Assembly (NCBI GenBank): GCA_963971575.1
Contig: OZ020623.1
Span: forward strand, 11,596,980-11,660,979
Source: Liopterus haemorrhoidalis
Taxonomy: Eukaryota > Arthropoda > Insecta > Coleoptera > Dytiscidae
Direction: 5' to 3'
Length of the DNA stretch: 64,000 nt
Below the pieces are notes generated by a model that saw only the letters and a list, made by a program, of their open reading frames with translations, ran no database searches and was not told where the DNA came from. A program made the position numbers and the translations under genes. Shown here piece by piece: positions 31,598 to 42,541 of the stretch; position 1 is the stretch's first letter, and every line of letters starts with the position of its first letter.

Positions 31598-32785
31598 GGG
31601 ACTATTACCGGTTAGAAAGGCAAAAAATGACCTATAATTAAATTTTTTTTTCTCGTTTCCTTTATTATAGGACGTTGTGCAACTTTTTTTATTTTATTAA
31701 TATTATATTCAAGATTATAAAATTTTTTTTTTTTTTTTTCAATACATAGATAATTATATAGATGGCGCCAAAGTTCGGTAACAAAAAATTATGATGCTCC
31801 ATGGCCCGGGGTTAATCTCGAAATTGACAAGTTTGAAACAAAAAATTCAAAAATAATTTTAAAGAAGAAGGTGTCTTACATCGTAATTTACCACCTATTA
31901 TAAAAAAAGGGTGTAAAAACAAAATGGCGGATAGGTGAAAATTTTTTTCTAAAAATCATCTTTTTTTTCCCCTTTTACTCTTATCAATTTTTTTTTTTCA
32001 ATTTTTTTTTCAATTTTCTGGTAAATTACGGTAGAGGACATCAAAATGAACAAAATTCACTAAAATTTAAAAATATCCGTTGTGTAGTTATGGAGAATAA
32101 GTCTGGGCCGATTGAAAAAACACCATTTCGAGAAAATCACTTTTAAAGTTTTTTTTAATATTTGTATTGTAATATTTAAAAAAAAATTAAGTTTCAGCAC
32201 TTACAATTGGTTAATCAGCAATCCCTGGTCCATATAAAAGTACTCTCGAATCAATCATTTGTTGCTGTTCCTCTTGCTGAGCAGTTTGCTTTGCCAAGCG
32301 AGCTTCCTTCGACGCCGCTGTACTCGTTTTATTGGCCATCTCAATGCGTTCCTCATCTTTTTTTTTAACATAATCATACGCAGAGTGTCCAATTATGCAT
32401 CCCATTACCTCCAATATTTTCAAGAGGGACGTTCTACCTTCATTAAATATTGCTAATGAAATATTAGCAGCCAACTCAGTAACTTCTCTTCCCACAAACG
32501 TATGTTTGGGAACGATAGCCCAAAGTGTTTTGTTGTAACACTCATTATTATTTTGGGTATTCTTTCCCAAACATCGTTTCAGCAACTCTTCATCTGTTAG
32601 TTTTTCAAAAATCGGTTTAATATATTCTTGGACCTCCGAAAAAGCGCATGCGCTAAAATTGCCACCAATTTCTTATTTTTTTGAATTTCGTTATAAAAAT
32701 TTAGGCTATGATTTCTGAAGGTATAAGGAATCAAAAAATGTAGAAAAAAAAAGATTTTTTGAAAATTATAACCGGTAATAGTCCC
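31598..32785 (-). mobile_element. Kolobok-like element with TTAA TSD (1,188 bp)
   Basis: Perfect 17-bp TIRs GGGACTATTACCGGTTA (31598-31614 and inverted 32769-32785), flanked by TTAA at 31594-31597 and 32786-32789. It carries the C-terminal end of a transposase-like protein on the minus strand; the remainder is deleted. Confidence 0.85.
32211..32672 (-). pseudogene. Kolobok / Mutator-like transposase domain, C-terminal part
   Basis: Open from 'EIGGNFSACAFSEVQEYIKP' through 'FEKLTDEELLKRCLGKNTQN', 'NNECYNKTLWAIVPKHTFVG', 'AANISLAIFNEGRTSLL' and 'ILEVMGCIIGHSAYDYVKK' to 'LLYGPGIAD'. The 'C..G.TQN.NE..N..IW...PK' block followed by 'A...FN.G' and '...YGPGI.D' is characteristic of insect and cnidarian proteins annotated as Mutator-like transposase domain, grouped with Kolobok in repeat databases as I recall. 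No start codon; 5' part deleted. Inner frame is intact. Confidence 0.65.
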
Positions 32786-32949
32786 TTAATCATCAATAAA
32801 ATCGAGTTCCGTACACTGATAAAACATTTCTTTTAAAAGGCTTCTTCTCCTTCTTAGAGTACCATGCTCGATGCTCTGAACTGACAAGTTCGTACTGAAC
32901 ATATTCCGAGCGTAAGCTATTTCCCCGCATACAGTTGTTTGTGTGTGTT

Positions 32950-33168
32950 GCCTGTATATAACACAATCGTATGGGATCTACAATTTATTATCGTGAAATC
33001 CGAACCACTAATTATTTTGGGGAAATTTTACTAGGGCTTTTACCTCGGTGGTTGCCCGATGCCTTCCGAGGGAGAAACGGTCGGAAAAATGTGTTTTTCC
33101 GGTACCGGGGAATGAACCCTGGTCCGCCGCTCAGTAGTCCACACACTAACTAACTGAGCCACGACTGT
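32950..33168 (-). mobile_element. tRNA-derived SINE
   Basis: On the minus strand the head starts GTCGTGGCTCAGTTAG (33165) with an A-box-like TGGCTCAGTTAG, and about 45 nt later a B box GGTTCATTCC (33118-33109). The body continues past 'CGGTACCGG' to an AT-rich end near 32950. The head is tRNA-like in spacing but the sequence is too diverged for a functional tRNA. Confidence 0.6.
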
Positions 33169-33192
33169 TCTCCTTAAAAGGCTTAAATACTA

Positions 33193-33712
33193 AAAATATA
33201 AAAACTGAGTTAGCCGAAGTTCAAGTTTGCGTCTGCTCCTTCATGTGCAACAGTTGCAAACTGGATTGGAAGATTTAAACGCAGTCGATCAAGCACAGAG
33301 GATGCACCACGTTCTGGTAGCTTGAAAACAGCTACCTATGAAAAATCGGTTAGAAAAGTCCACGGAATCGCTGACTAAAACTGCGAAAGATAGCAGGCAG
33401 TAGGCATTACTTATGACCGCGCAATTGCATTTTACAGCAACATTTGGACATTATAAAGCTCACTGCAAGATGGGTGCCACGTTTGCTAACAGATGGCCAA
33501 AAGAAGGTGCGAATGACAATTTATCAGCAATGTCTAGACATGTTCAGGCGCAATACAAAGAATTTTTTCAACGTTTTGTGACTGTTGATGAAACGTGAAT
33601 ACATTACTACACTCCGGAGACCAAAGAACAATAAAACAGTGGATAACACGCGGTGAACCAACTCCGAAGAAGGCCAAGATGATGCAATCAGCTGGTAAGA
33701 TTATATCTTCTT
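33193..33712 (+). pseudogene. Mellifera-like mariner transposase fragment
   Basis: 'SAPSCATVANWIGRFKRSRS' then 'STEDAPRSGSLKTAT', degraded HTH, 'EFFQRFVTVDET*IHYYTPETKEQ' (first Asp in VDET, Trp replaced by stop). Truncated soon after at about 33712, where a different mariner begins in opposite orientation. Confidence 0.7.
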
Positions 33713-34437
33713 GAACAATTCGCGTTATAATCCAAAGAGGCAACCAAAACTCTACGTACCACTTGGCCGTAACTTTTTTTGCTCTTCTAGAACAATTCTC
33801 CTAATAATCCCTCGCTTACCGAAGAATAGAATCATTTTCTTTTTCACAAATCTTGATTGTTTAACCGCGATTGAAGTTTCTTTGTCTTCAAAGAGCCATA
33901 TCTTGTTTCTTGACTTTGATGGAACATCATAATAATACAGCCATGTTTCATCCCGTCACAATAGAGTACAAGTATTTCGAGTGTATCATTTCAAAATTTT
34001 GTAACATCATTCGACACCATTCAACTTCAGCTGTTTGTGCATCAGTCAGCTTCTGGGGTATCCATAGCGTGCAAACTTCCAGGTTGTGAAGAATTGAACG
34101 GATAGCTGGTGCATTAATGTGCAAAGACCCCTCCATCTGTATGTAATTCGCCTATTTTCATAGAGTTTTTTAACCGCAGCAATATTTACAGGAGTAACTG
34201 TTTGAGTCTTTCTGGACAAGGATCATCATCTAGGTTAAAAATGTCTCTTTGAAATTGTTTATACCAACAAAACACTCCGACTTGGACAATTCTCGAAAAA
34301 AAAGTAAATATTTCGGAGATACACTCCTTTGCTGACGAACCACGTTTGAAATTGTACAAAATTATTGCATGAAGATCTCGTCGCGTTAACTCACTCATAT
34401 TGATAAGTTTACTCTGCAAAAAATAGGCTAAGTACAT
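33713..34437 (-). pseudogene. Mariner transposase N-terminal two thirds, second family
   Basis: Starts MSELTRRDLHAIILYNFKRG (34437). Blocks: 'KQFQRDIFNLDDDPCPER', stop, 'LHINAPAIRSILHNLEVC', 'LWIPQKLTDAQTAEVEWC', 'YLYSIVTGDETWLYYYDV' (first Asp) and 'KSRNKIWLFEDKETSIAV'. It breaks off before the second catalytic Asp at the junction with the plus-strand fragment. Several frameshifts. Confidence 0.75.
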
Positions 34438-34461
34438 TAAATTTATTTATCAGAGTACTTA

Positions 34462-35735
34462 CCAGGTCTACAAGCATGAAATGCGGATTTTTTTCAAACT
34501 TGCTGCGCAAACAGTGTGTATAGTTCAAAGTTTCAACACATATGACGTTTTGTTAAATTATCATTAAGTGTCAAATGCGTATAAGTTATAATTTGAAAAG
34601 TGATCATATAGTTTTATTTTACTGTGTTAAAAATGTCAAATTTTGTGCCAAATAAAGAGCGTTCGCGGACAGTACTACTGTTTTGTTTTCATTTGAAAAA
34701 AACTGCTGCTGAATCATACGGACTGCTTCAAGAAGCTTATGGTGAATATGCTCCATCGCAAGATACGTGTGAACGATGGTTTCGGCGTTTCAAAAGTGGT
34801 GACTTTGATCTTACAGACAAAGAACATGGAAAACCTCCAAAAAATATGAAGATACAAGATTGGAAACATTGCTACAGGAAGACGATAGTCAATCACAAAA
34901 ACAACTAGCAGAGCAGTTAGGCGTTAGTCAACAATCGCCTACGAGAGATGGGTAAGATCCAGAAAGTCAGCAGATGGGTTCCACATGCATTGAATGAGAG
35001 GCAGATGGAAAAACGCAAAAACACTTGTGAAATTTTACTTGCACGATACAAAAGAAAGTCTTTTTTGCATTGTATCATTACTGGCGATGAAAAATGGATT
35101 TATTTTGAAAATTCCAAACGCAAAAAATCATGGGTGAACCCAGGCTCACCATCCACATCAACTGCAAGACCGAATCGTTTTGGCAAAAAGACCATGCTCT
35201 GTACTTGGTGGGACCAAAAGGGTGTGGTGTATTATGAATTGTTAAAACCTGGTGAAACAGTTAATACCCAACGCTACCAACAACAACTGATCGAATTGAA
35301 CCATTCGCTGCTCATAAAACGACCAGAATACGAAAGAAGACACCACAAGGTAATCTTTCTTCACGAAAACGCTCCATCACATAAGGCAAAAGCAGTTTGC
35401 AACATATTGGAGGCACTCAAGTGGGAAGTGCTACCCCATGCCGCTTACTCACCAGACTTGGCCCCTTCAGATTACCACTTGTTTGCATCGATGGGTCACG
35501 CACTTGCCGAGCAGCACTTTTGTTCATATGAAAATGTGAAAGAATGGTTAGATGAATGGTTTGCGGGGAAAGGGGAAGAGTTCTACTGGCGAGATATTCA
35601 CAAATTGCCTGAAAGATGGGGAAAATGTATAACTTCTAATGGAGCATACTTTGAATAAATAAACTTTTACTGTTTCTTGAGTTTAATGTGTTTTATTAAA
35701 AAAAAAAAATCCGCATTTCATACTTGTAGACCTGG
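34462..35735 (+). mobile_element. Irritans-like mariner, CCAGGTC family, copy B (1,274 bp)
   Basis: Ends CCAGGTCTACAAGCATGAAA and, inverted, CCAGGTCTACAAGTATGAAA, TA at 34460-34461 and 35736-35737. Closely related to copy A. Confidence 0.93.
34633..35658 (+). pseudogene. Irritans-like mariner transposase, near full length (copy B)
   Basis: Starts MSNFVPNKERSRTVLLFCFH. Relative to copy A it has a 1-nt deletion near 34845 and an 11-nt deletion near 34934. The sum is 12 nt, so the frame of the start is regained at MGKIQKVSRWVPHALNERQM, but about 30 codons between are shifted and contain a stop. The rest is open to 'LPERWGKCITSNGAYFE'. First Asp in 'TGDEKWIYF' and third in 'SPDLAPSDYHLF' are present; the second is Glu ('FLHENAPSH' where copy A has LLDN). 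Inactive on two counts. Confidence 0.9.
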
Positions 35736-35828
35736 TAATACATTTTAAATGGTCTATGAGGCAAGAATAAACTTGTTATGTTTATTTATACAGTCCTATC
35801 TCAAAACTTTCTTAGTGCCCTACGTACA

Positions 35829-36460
35829 GAGGCTACTGAGTTGGGTTGAATTGGCTACATTACAATCTTAAATAGTTCCCAAAAACACCCTGTATACGTT
35901 GTCAGCTTTTTATTTTTATTCCAATATTTTATCAAACTTTTCGAAAGCTTTAGATATAATGCTTTAGTTGTCATTGTTGTGTTGCTACTTAGAAAAGTAT
36001 AGTGTACATCCGAAAACAAGTCATAGCGTTTGATTTATGAACAGCTAAAGTTAACATAACCTAAAGTTGGAGACGATAAGCGCATATGACCTACCGACAT
36101 AATACGAATCCTTTAAGCCGGCCTTTGTTGCAAATTCAACCACTCTATGCAAATTTTCAAACAGCTTTTGTTAAATTAATTTTTGCTGATATATGGTCAT
36201 TAAAATTTAAAGCAAAATAAAATTAAATCTACTTTGATGTTTAAGTCAATTCAACATTTATATATATACGAACCGAATAATAAATCCGGGTTCATAATAA
36301 ATGTCAGAAAGACAATGGAAATGTGAATTAATATCTTAAATATTTGGAGCCTTAAGCTTCTAGACATGACTATATAAATTAGAAACAGAATCAGAACTCA
36401 ATCAGGGGTATATTCTGTAACTTTGTCGACAGTCATTTGTACACCTTGTCCTGTCAACTA
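35829..36460. other. Stretch without recognised gene
   Basis: Nothing supported. Confidence 0.4.
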
Positions 36461-37255
36461 CAAGGTGTCTCAAAAGAAATTTTATATTTATTTAGCTTAC
36501 TGCGTGAACGCAACGTATCCGAGGGGCGCGGGGGTTATGTCAATCGGTAGCCTGGCTCTTGGGAATTCAGTCGGTATGGAGCGTTTCTCGGGAGCAGACC
36601 GCGCGTTATTCGTGCGAGAGTTTTACAAAAACGGTGATTCGGCGACTGTAGCGCGTAGAAAATTCTGCAGTGTTCGAGGTTTTCGCCACTTAAATGATGC
36701 GCCAAGCATTCCTCTCATTCGACATTGGGTTAAAAAGTTTGAAGAGACTGGTACAACGCTGGATAAATCAAAATCCGGGCGACCTAGGTCATCAAGAACG
36801 GTAGAAAACGTGGAGAATGTTAATCAGTCTGTTCGTGACGACCCGAACCTTTCAATTCGGAAGCGCGCGAGTGCTTTAAATGTGCATAGATCATCATTAC
36901 ATCGCATTATGCACAAAGACCTAAAGCTGCACCCCTACAAAATTCAATTGCTGCAAGAATTAAGCCCCAAGATGCCAGTCAGAGGCTTCATTTCGTAAAT
37001 CAGGTGATTGAGCGATTTTCAACGTTTACCAACATTTTGTTTTCGGATGAAGCTCATTTTCATCTAAATGGCCACGTAAATAAGCAGAACTGCCGCTACT
37101 GGAGTGCAACGAATCCGAAACGCAAACATCAGAAACCCCTACATTTGCCTAAAGTGACCGTATGGGCTGCGATGTCGGAGCGAGGAATTATCAGCCCTTA
37201 CTTTTTTGAAGACGAAAGGGGGCATGCAGTTACAGTGAATTCAGAGCGTTATTAA
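36461..37255 (+). mobile_element. DD41D mariner, 3'-truncated copy
   Basis: Left TIR CAAGGTGTCTCAAAAGAAAT after TA (36459-36460), identical in type to 45434-46742. The sequence leaves the family at about 37255, in mid-ORF. Confidence 0.85.
36534..37255 (+). pseudogene. DD41D transposase, truncated
   Basis: From MSIGSLALGNSVGMERFSGA: paired HTH region 'RALFVREFYKNGDSATVARR', 'GRPRSSRTVENVENV', 'SIRKRASALNVHRSSLHRIM', a frameshift at about 36965, then 'FSTFTNILFSDEAHFHLNG' (first Asp) and 'NKQNCRYWSATNPKRKHQK' to 'ERGHAVTVNSERY', where a stop and unrelated sequence begin. The second and third Asp are missing. Where the full copy has a stop (46340) this one has Lys, so the stop there is a private mutation. 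Confidence 0.85.
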
Positions 37256-37334
37256 AAATTCTTTTCAAAAATAAAAATTTGCTCGTTGATCCACGCATTA
37301 AGAAGTTTCATTTGGGGGATATATCACAATTTAA

Positions 37335-37830
37335 AAAATATATATATTTTTACTTGCCCGACCTTAATATATAAGTATTGTAATCGCGAAAATTTTCGAT
37401 GTCGAGATTTTGACTGATGACCACGTTTCATGGTCCAGGGAATCCAAAAAACCTATTTTCGAAGTCCGTCCGTATGTGTGTGTGTCTGTGTGTCTGTGTG
37501 CCTGTGTGTATACACAATAACTCAAAAACGGTTCAACTTAAAGAGTTCGTTCTGGTACTAAAAAATTCTCCTAATAATTGGGAAGAACCCTATTGTTTTT
37601 TTATTAAAATCCGAAACCGGAAACGGAAGTTATTAAACTGTAAAATTTAAAAAAATTCGTAACTAGTAAACCAAGCTTTGGATAAAAAATTGTATAGGTC
37701 ATAATTTGATGTATTTTTGAAGATTTACCTAAATATTTCTTTAAATTAAAAAAAAAATTACGTATTTTTTATTATTTTTTTTTATGGGAGGACAAGTCTA
37801 GCAGAGGTCTCCCTTCGCCACTGGTTTTTA
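37335..37830. repeat. Inverted copy of the 3553-4275 repeat
   Basis: Reverse-complement match from TTTTTACTTGCCCGACCTTA to CCTTCGCCACTGGTTTTTA, with the internal (TG)n/(TCTG)n at about 37465-37510 and part of the body deleted. Confidence 0.7.
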
Positions 37831-38889
37831 TTAAGTACACTATTGTTTATATTTATCTCGGGATGTGTTTTTTTGAACTCTCAGTATTTTTTCTATATGT
37901 GGGTCAAAGAGTTGTATAAGCATACAAAATTTCTATGTTATGCCGTTTGGCTAAAATTTCTACCGTACAGACAGACAGACACATGTGTGACGTTTTAAGG
38001 GTTTTTTGGTGATCATACCTACAAAACCCTAAAAATAAAAAATAAATGTTAAAAGTGTGATAACTATCCTCGGTCTCCCCTACAGACATCTTAGAAAACA
38101 TTTTACGCACTGCGATATCGGTAATCTTTCTCTAGTAACAAGTCATTATTAGTCCTATAAATATTTTAGTACATTTTACATCCAACTAATGTTAAAAACG
38201 TATTCTCGATCCAGGAATAATTTAAGCTCATCTGGATTCTTCATATATTCCATTTTAAAATAGTCTCTGAGGAATAGTGAAGTGCGTTCTTTTCCACAGT
38301 TCCAGTATAAAAGTTGTCGGAAGTCTGGTAGACCATATCATCATCGTTAACTAATGGAAAATGTTATAAATAATTTAATCTCAGACCTTATTCACTTCAC
38401 AGCTAATGACATGTATCCCAGAGGTACTACATTGTTTTCTAGTGTTGAAGGAAAACGTAGTTTTAAGATTGGGTGCGTTTAGCAAACGCAGCTGTTGAAC
38501 ATTAAGCTGCATTCATAACTTTTAAATTAGGCGACCATAGACAGTTATCAGATCTCAAACAATTTTTAAAATGTAGGTCTGCGTAATTTTTGTAGGGAGT
38601 GTATCTCTAAAGACTGTACAGTCTGAAAAGTTTTATTTTTTGACTCGATTGCCTTAACTTTTCGATTGCTCATAAAAAGATTCAAAAGATTACAAAGTTA
38701 ATCTAGACATATTAAAACACTCATATAAAACATACGCCTCAAAAGTTTGCGTTACTATCAAAGACTCGGCGTAATATTTTGTTTTCAAAAAATTCTAAAG
38801 AGAGAACCAAGTGCGAAGAAAGATGTTGAATTTACCTGATTTATCGTAGTAACAGTCAAGATCTTAATTGAAAAATGAATTGAATATAA
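37831..38889. other. Stretch of 1 kb without recognised gene
   Basis: Contains a short (CAGA)n at 37968-37982 and the segment 'CATACCTACAAAACCCTAA' also found at 49573. No gene supported. Confidence 0.4.
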
Positions 38890-39935
38890 TTAACCACTGA
38901 TACTGATATTCGTCGACTATGAAAAAGCTTTTGATACTGTTGAACTATGGTCAATATTATCAGCATTAAATGATTGCTGAATAAATTATCGCTACAACCA
39001 GATAATAGAATACATCAACACTAAAGCAACAGCTAGTATTGTGTAAACGCATTAATAAGTTTGTTGCGTATTTTATGCAACTGTCAAGGTATCTTGGTAC
39101 TCAATATTGCCACTGTGAGCTCTTCCTGGCATTACGAGTGTTTCCTGCCACTGCGAGTGTTCCTACCTAGTAGTTTAGAGGAAGATAGCAAGTCTCTTAT
39201 GATCTTGTCGCTATATGACATCATCGTAAAACATCAAGTGCCATTTTAAGAGTCCCATTGCGCTTATCGCTACCACCAGATAATAAAATACATTAACACT
39301 AAAGGCAAAACTAGTTTTGTACTTAGTGATTAATCAAAATTGATCGAGCAGTAAGACAGAGAGATACAATTTCCCAACTGCATACTGTTTTAGAGTACCT
39401 GCTCTAGAGATTCTGGGAAAACAAGAGCATTCAAATTTATGGTGTGAGACTAAATAACCGGAGATTCGCCGATGATGTTGTTCTCGTATCAGACTGCATT
39501 CAGGATGCGTTCCAAACGCTGGACTAATTGAATGAGACAGCTAGAAATTTAGAGCTGAGACCAAAATGATGAAATCGACGATGTCAATATTGAACAGGTT
39601 GATGCTTACAATTATTATGGGCACGAAATATGAATTGACAGAGACAATCAAACGTGCAAAATCTTCAAAAATATCACAAGAATAAGCAGCATTTGGTAAA
39701 CCACGAAACATTTTTAAAAATTATATATATATATCCCAGTATACCTTTAAAAAGAAAGCTTTCAAACTATGTGTTATGTCCATCTTAACCTACGGCGCGG
39801 AAACCTTAATACTGACTAAGCTTCTGTTAGAAAGCTTCAAGGAACCCAAATGGCCATAGTGCGAGCTATGCTCAGTATAACGCTGAAGGCTAAAATACTA
39901 AATGCTGAATTTCGTCAACAGACGAAACTTACCAC
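38890..39935 (+). pseudogene. RTE-like reverse transcriptase remnant
   Basis: 'LILIFVDYEKAFDTVELW' (motif A, first catalytic Asp), 'ILSALNDC*INYRYNQIIEY', then after 39300 'RAVRQRDTISPKLHTV' (motif B), 'RRFADDVVLVSDCIQDAFQ' (motif C, FADD) and 'EQVDAYNYYGHEI' (motif E) with 'TYGAETLILT' and 'LQGTQMAIVRAMLSITLKA'. This series is typical of the RTE-like ORFs common in insects. Around 39045-39268 about 220 bp intrudes, bordered by two similar copies of about 54 bp. Many stops and shifts; old. Confidence 0.75.
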
Positions 39936-39959
39936 TCTATTTCCCAGAGTGGTTGATCT

Positions 39960-40640
39960 AAAATTCTCTCAATAATGTACATTGATGAGAACCGGAATAG
40001 TTTAACAGGAATTTTTGAATTGCTGTCGATTGCTGACTCTTCACCATCTATGACAACCGTGAGATATTGGTTCAACGAATTTAAACGTGGTCGTACATCT
40101 GTTTTTGATCGGCCAGGAGCGGCCAGGTCGCCCGGCAGACGTGCTTACCGAGGAAATCGTTAAAAAGGTCCACGACATGATTCTTGCTGATCGCCGAACT
40201 AAAGTGCGCGAAGTAACAGAGGCCGTAGATGTGTCGTACGGAACGGCAATTAATATTTTACATGATAAGTTAAGTATGAAAAAGGTGTCGGTCCGATGGG
40301 TGCCGCGATTGCTGACGGTGGACAACAGGCGGATACGGCCAAATTGCATGAACTGCGCTACGAATTGCTGCCGCACCCACCATACTCGCCCGATCTGGCT
40401 CCCTCTGACTTCTTTCTGTTCCCCAAAATGAAAACATGGCTCGGGGAAAAATTTTAGCTCAAACGAGGAGGTTATCGCCGAGACAGAAGCGTATTTTGAA
40501 AAGTTTGACAAATCGTATTTTTTGGAGGGGTTAAAGGAAGTACAGAAACGTTGGGAAAAGTATATCTACCTAAAAGGAGATGAAAATAAAAAAAAAATGT
40601 GAAAAACTTCTTCATTCCTAACACGGGTACTTATTGATCC
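39960..40640 (+). mobile_element. Mellifera-like mariner, internally deleted
   Basis: Holds the start and the end of a mariner transposase joined by a deletion; terminal repeats are not clearly defined, although 'GTACTTATTGATCCACC' near 40626 may be the right end. Confidence 0.65.
39975..40605 (+). pseudogene. Mellifera-like mariner transposase, deletion derivative
   Basis: 'SSPSMTTVRYWFNEFKRGRT' then, after a frameshift, 'RPADVLTEEIVKKVHDMILA', 'DRRTKVREVTEAVDVSYGTA', 'INILHDKLSMKKVSVRWVPR' (HTH and linker). The segment with the first and second Asp is deleted. Then 'YELLPHPPYSPDLAPSDFFL' (third Asp), 'KMKTWLGEKF' and a frameshifted tail to 'RWEKYIYLKGD'. Confidence 0.78.
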
Positions 40641-40859
40641 ACCTTCATATATCTCGAATTATATAGATTTTATTATTAAAAGCAGATAGCTTTAACCTCC
40701 TTCTGCCACTATTACAAAAAGCCCCAACTCCAATTAATACATCAATTATATCTATAAGTAAAAATGTACTTATATTTAAATATTATTTTCAAGCGGCTTC
40801 TATGAAAATTAACCATTGGTATTAACAAAATAATGTTTTACAACTTCGGACCAATCCTT

Positions 40860-41014
40860 TTTTTTAATTTAATTTTATTTATTTTACATCGGTCTATTTC
40901 TACGACGAGGCTAATAGCCGATGCCAGGGGGCGAGCTCCTACACCTGGATGAGGGGTGAATGATTGTGAAAATGGGAGTAATGTTAACATATTATTCTCG
41001 CCCGAATAATATCA
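40860..41014 (-). mobile_element. LINE 3' UTR fragment (I-like)
   Basis: On the minus strand the segment ends '...GGCATCGGCTATTAGCCTCG...GATGTAAAATAAATAAAAT', in the style of the 3' end of I/Jockey-type LINEs. No coding sequence. Its 5' side is cut by the hAT at 41023. Confidence 0.4.
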
Positions 41015-41022
41015 CCCACTAG

Positions 41023-41752
41023 CAGTGATGGGCATTTACACGTAAACTTTAATTGTTTACGTTTACGTGTAAACTTATGTACACAATTGGTAAACTTGTC
41101 AACAATGTAAACAATGTAAACTATGTAAACTGTCAAATAATGAGGTTAGTTTTAGTTATTTAATACGAATAATAGAGTTAATGAACAAGTATATTCAGTT
41201 CAAAACAATATATTTTTTTTAAAAATGGTGGAAAGAAACCGAAGGAATAGCTATGAAGAACTAGGTTTTGTTTTAATTAAAGAAAATCAAAGAAAATATA
41301 GGGCGTTATGCAAAATTTGCAATGAATCTTTTCGGTACAAAATAATTTAGGCTGATTTTATTAAAGATGAAATTTAATGTATTTTGTTATTAAAAAAATA
41401 AGACATTAAGAATTTAAGACAAAATAAGACAATTTAAGGCAAAATAAGAATTTTTTAAAGAAAAAAGTTTTTTATTTTTCATGTTCATATTTACTAACTT
41501 GTATGTAACACCTGTGTAATGATGCAAATTCGACTTTTTTTAATATGTATATTGTTTCATTAAAATTTTATTATTTATAAAAATGTATTGAGAATGAATG
41601 TAATTCAAAACAAGTGCGCATGTCTAAATCATTGTTTACATTGTTTACGTTGTTGACATTGTTTACAAGAGTTTTTGTGTTTACTTTACATCAATTGTTT
41701 ACGCGTCAACAATGAGGTAATTTACATCATGTAATTTACGCGCCCATCACTG
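41023..41752 (+). mobile_element. hAT element, 730 bp, 8-bp TSD
   Basis: Ends CAGTGATGGGC at both termini, flanked by CCCACTAG at 41015-41022 and 41753-41760. Subterminal regions are rich in GTTTAC/GTAAAC repeats. Retains the start of a BED finger (41225-41350). Confidence 0.9.
41225..41350 (+). pseudogene. hAT transposase N-terminus (half BED finger)
   Basis: MVERNRRNSYEELGFVLIKE then 'NQRKYRALCKICNESFRYKI' and stop. CKIC is the first Cys pair of a BED-type zinc finger, expected at the N-terminus of hAT transposases. The rest is deleted. Confidence 0.55.
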
Positions 41753-41760
41753 CCCACTAG

Positions 41761-42384
41761 TCACCTCACAATTTTTCTGTGGGTCAATTCTAAACTAACT
41801 ATAAGATTAAATTCGTTGAATTTTCTGCTAAATTTTATTATAATGTTTAAAGTCCTGGTTCGTGTTCAATTCTTTATTTTGTTGTTTTGGTAAGAGCTGC
41901 ATATTGAGTAAGAGACAAATGGAATTGGTAAGAAGTAAAATCTACGTAAAGCTACATCTTCCAAATATCGATAAATCCGGGAAACAATCTGAGAATTAAT
42001 CTTTTCCACCACTAAATTTATATAAAACTTAATCTGTTGAACTCTGAAGAGAACAAGAATAATTTTTTCATCTTGTTTCATTTATATCTTTCTTATTTCA
42101 TTACTTTTTATTCTTTTCAACAGTTAAGAATCTAGTTTTCATACAAATTTTTCTTAGAAACCACAGTTTCTAATTCGCCTTGCTCGGGAAATTAAATATT
42201 TCTCGTAACTCGACTCTTAGAATTGTAGCGAACGTTTAAATCATGATTTATATGAAGATTGCAGGATGATAATTGCAAATCCTTTAAGATATAACTCTTA
42301 TGTTATACTGTTTTCATTACGCCTTAAAATGATAGATAGCTTTAAAACAGTAGTGTCTAACCAGTACCGAATTAAGGTTGTTAT
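41761..42384. other. Stretch without recognised gene
   Basis: AT-rich; nothing supported. Confidence 0.4.
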
Positions 42385-42541
42385 ATTAAAACAAAATAAA
42401 ATGATTTAACGTAACTAATTAATGTAAAGTCTTTCAAGTACCTAGGTGGTATATTATCCTGCAACAGTTCGTTTGATGATGAAGTGTCATAAAGAATATC
42501 CATTGCATACGAAGCTTTCGGTGCTCTAAGAACATCTAAAG
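42385..42541 (+). pseudogene. LINE RT fragment, duplicated at 44428
   Basis: 'VKSFKYLGGILSCNSSFDDE' followed after a stop by 'RISIAYEAFGALRTSK' resembles the C-terminal palm/thumb region of RTE/R1-type reverse transcriptases ('FKYLG' motif E). The first 110 bp recur at 44428-44537 with three small differences. Confidence 0.55.

Noticed and set aside
33107..33165. Functional tRNA gene
   Set aside because: A- and B-box-like motifs are present, but no complete cloverleaf or acceptor stem could be drawn and the sequence continues into a repeat body; called as a SINE.
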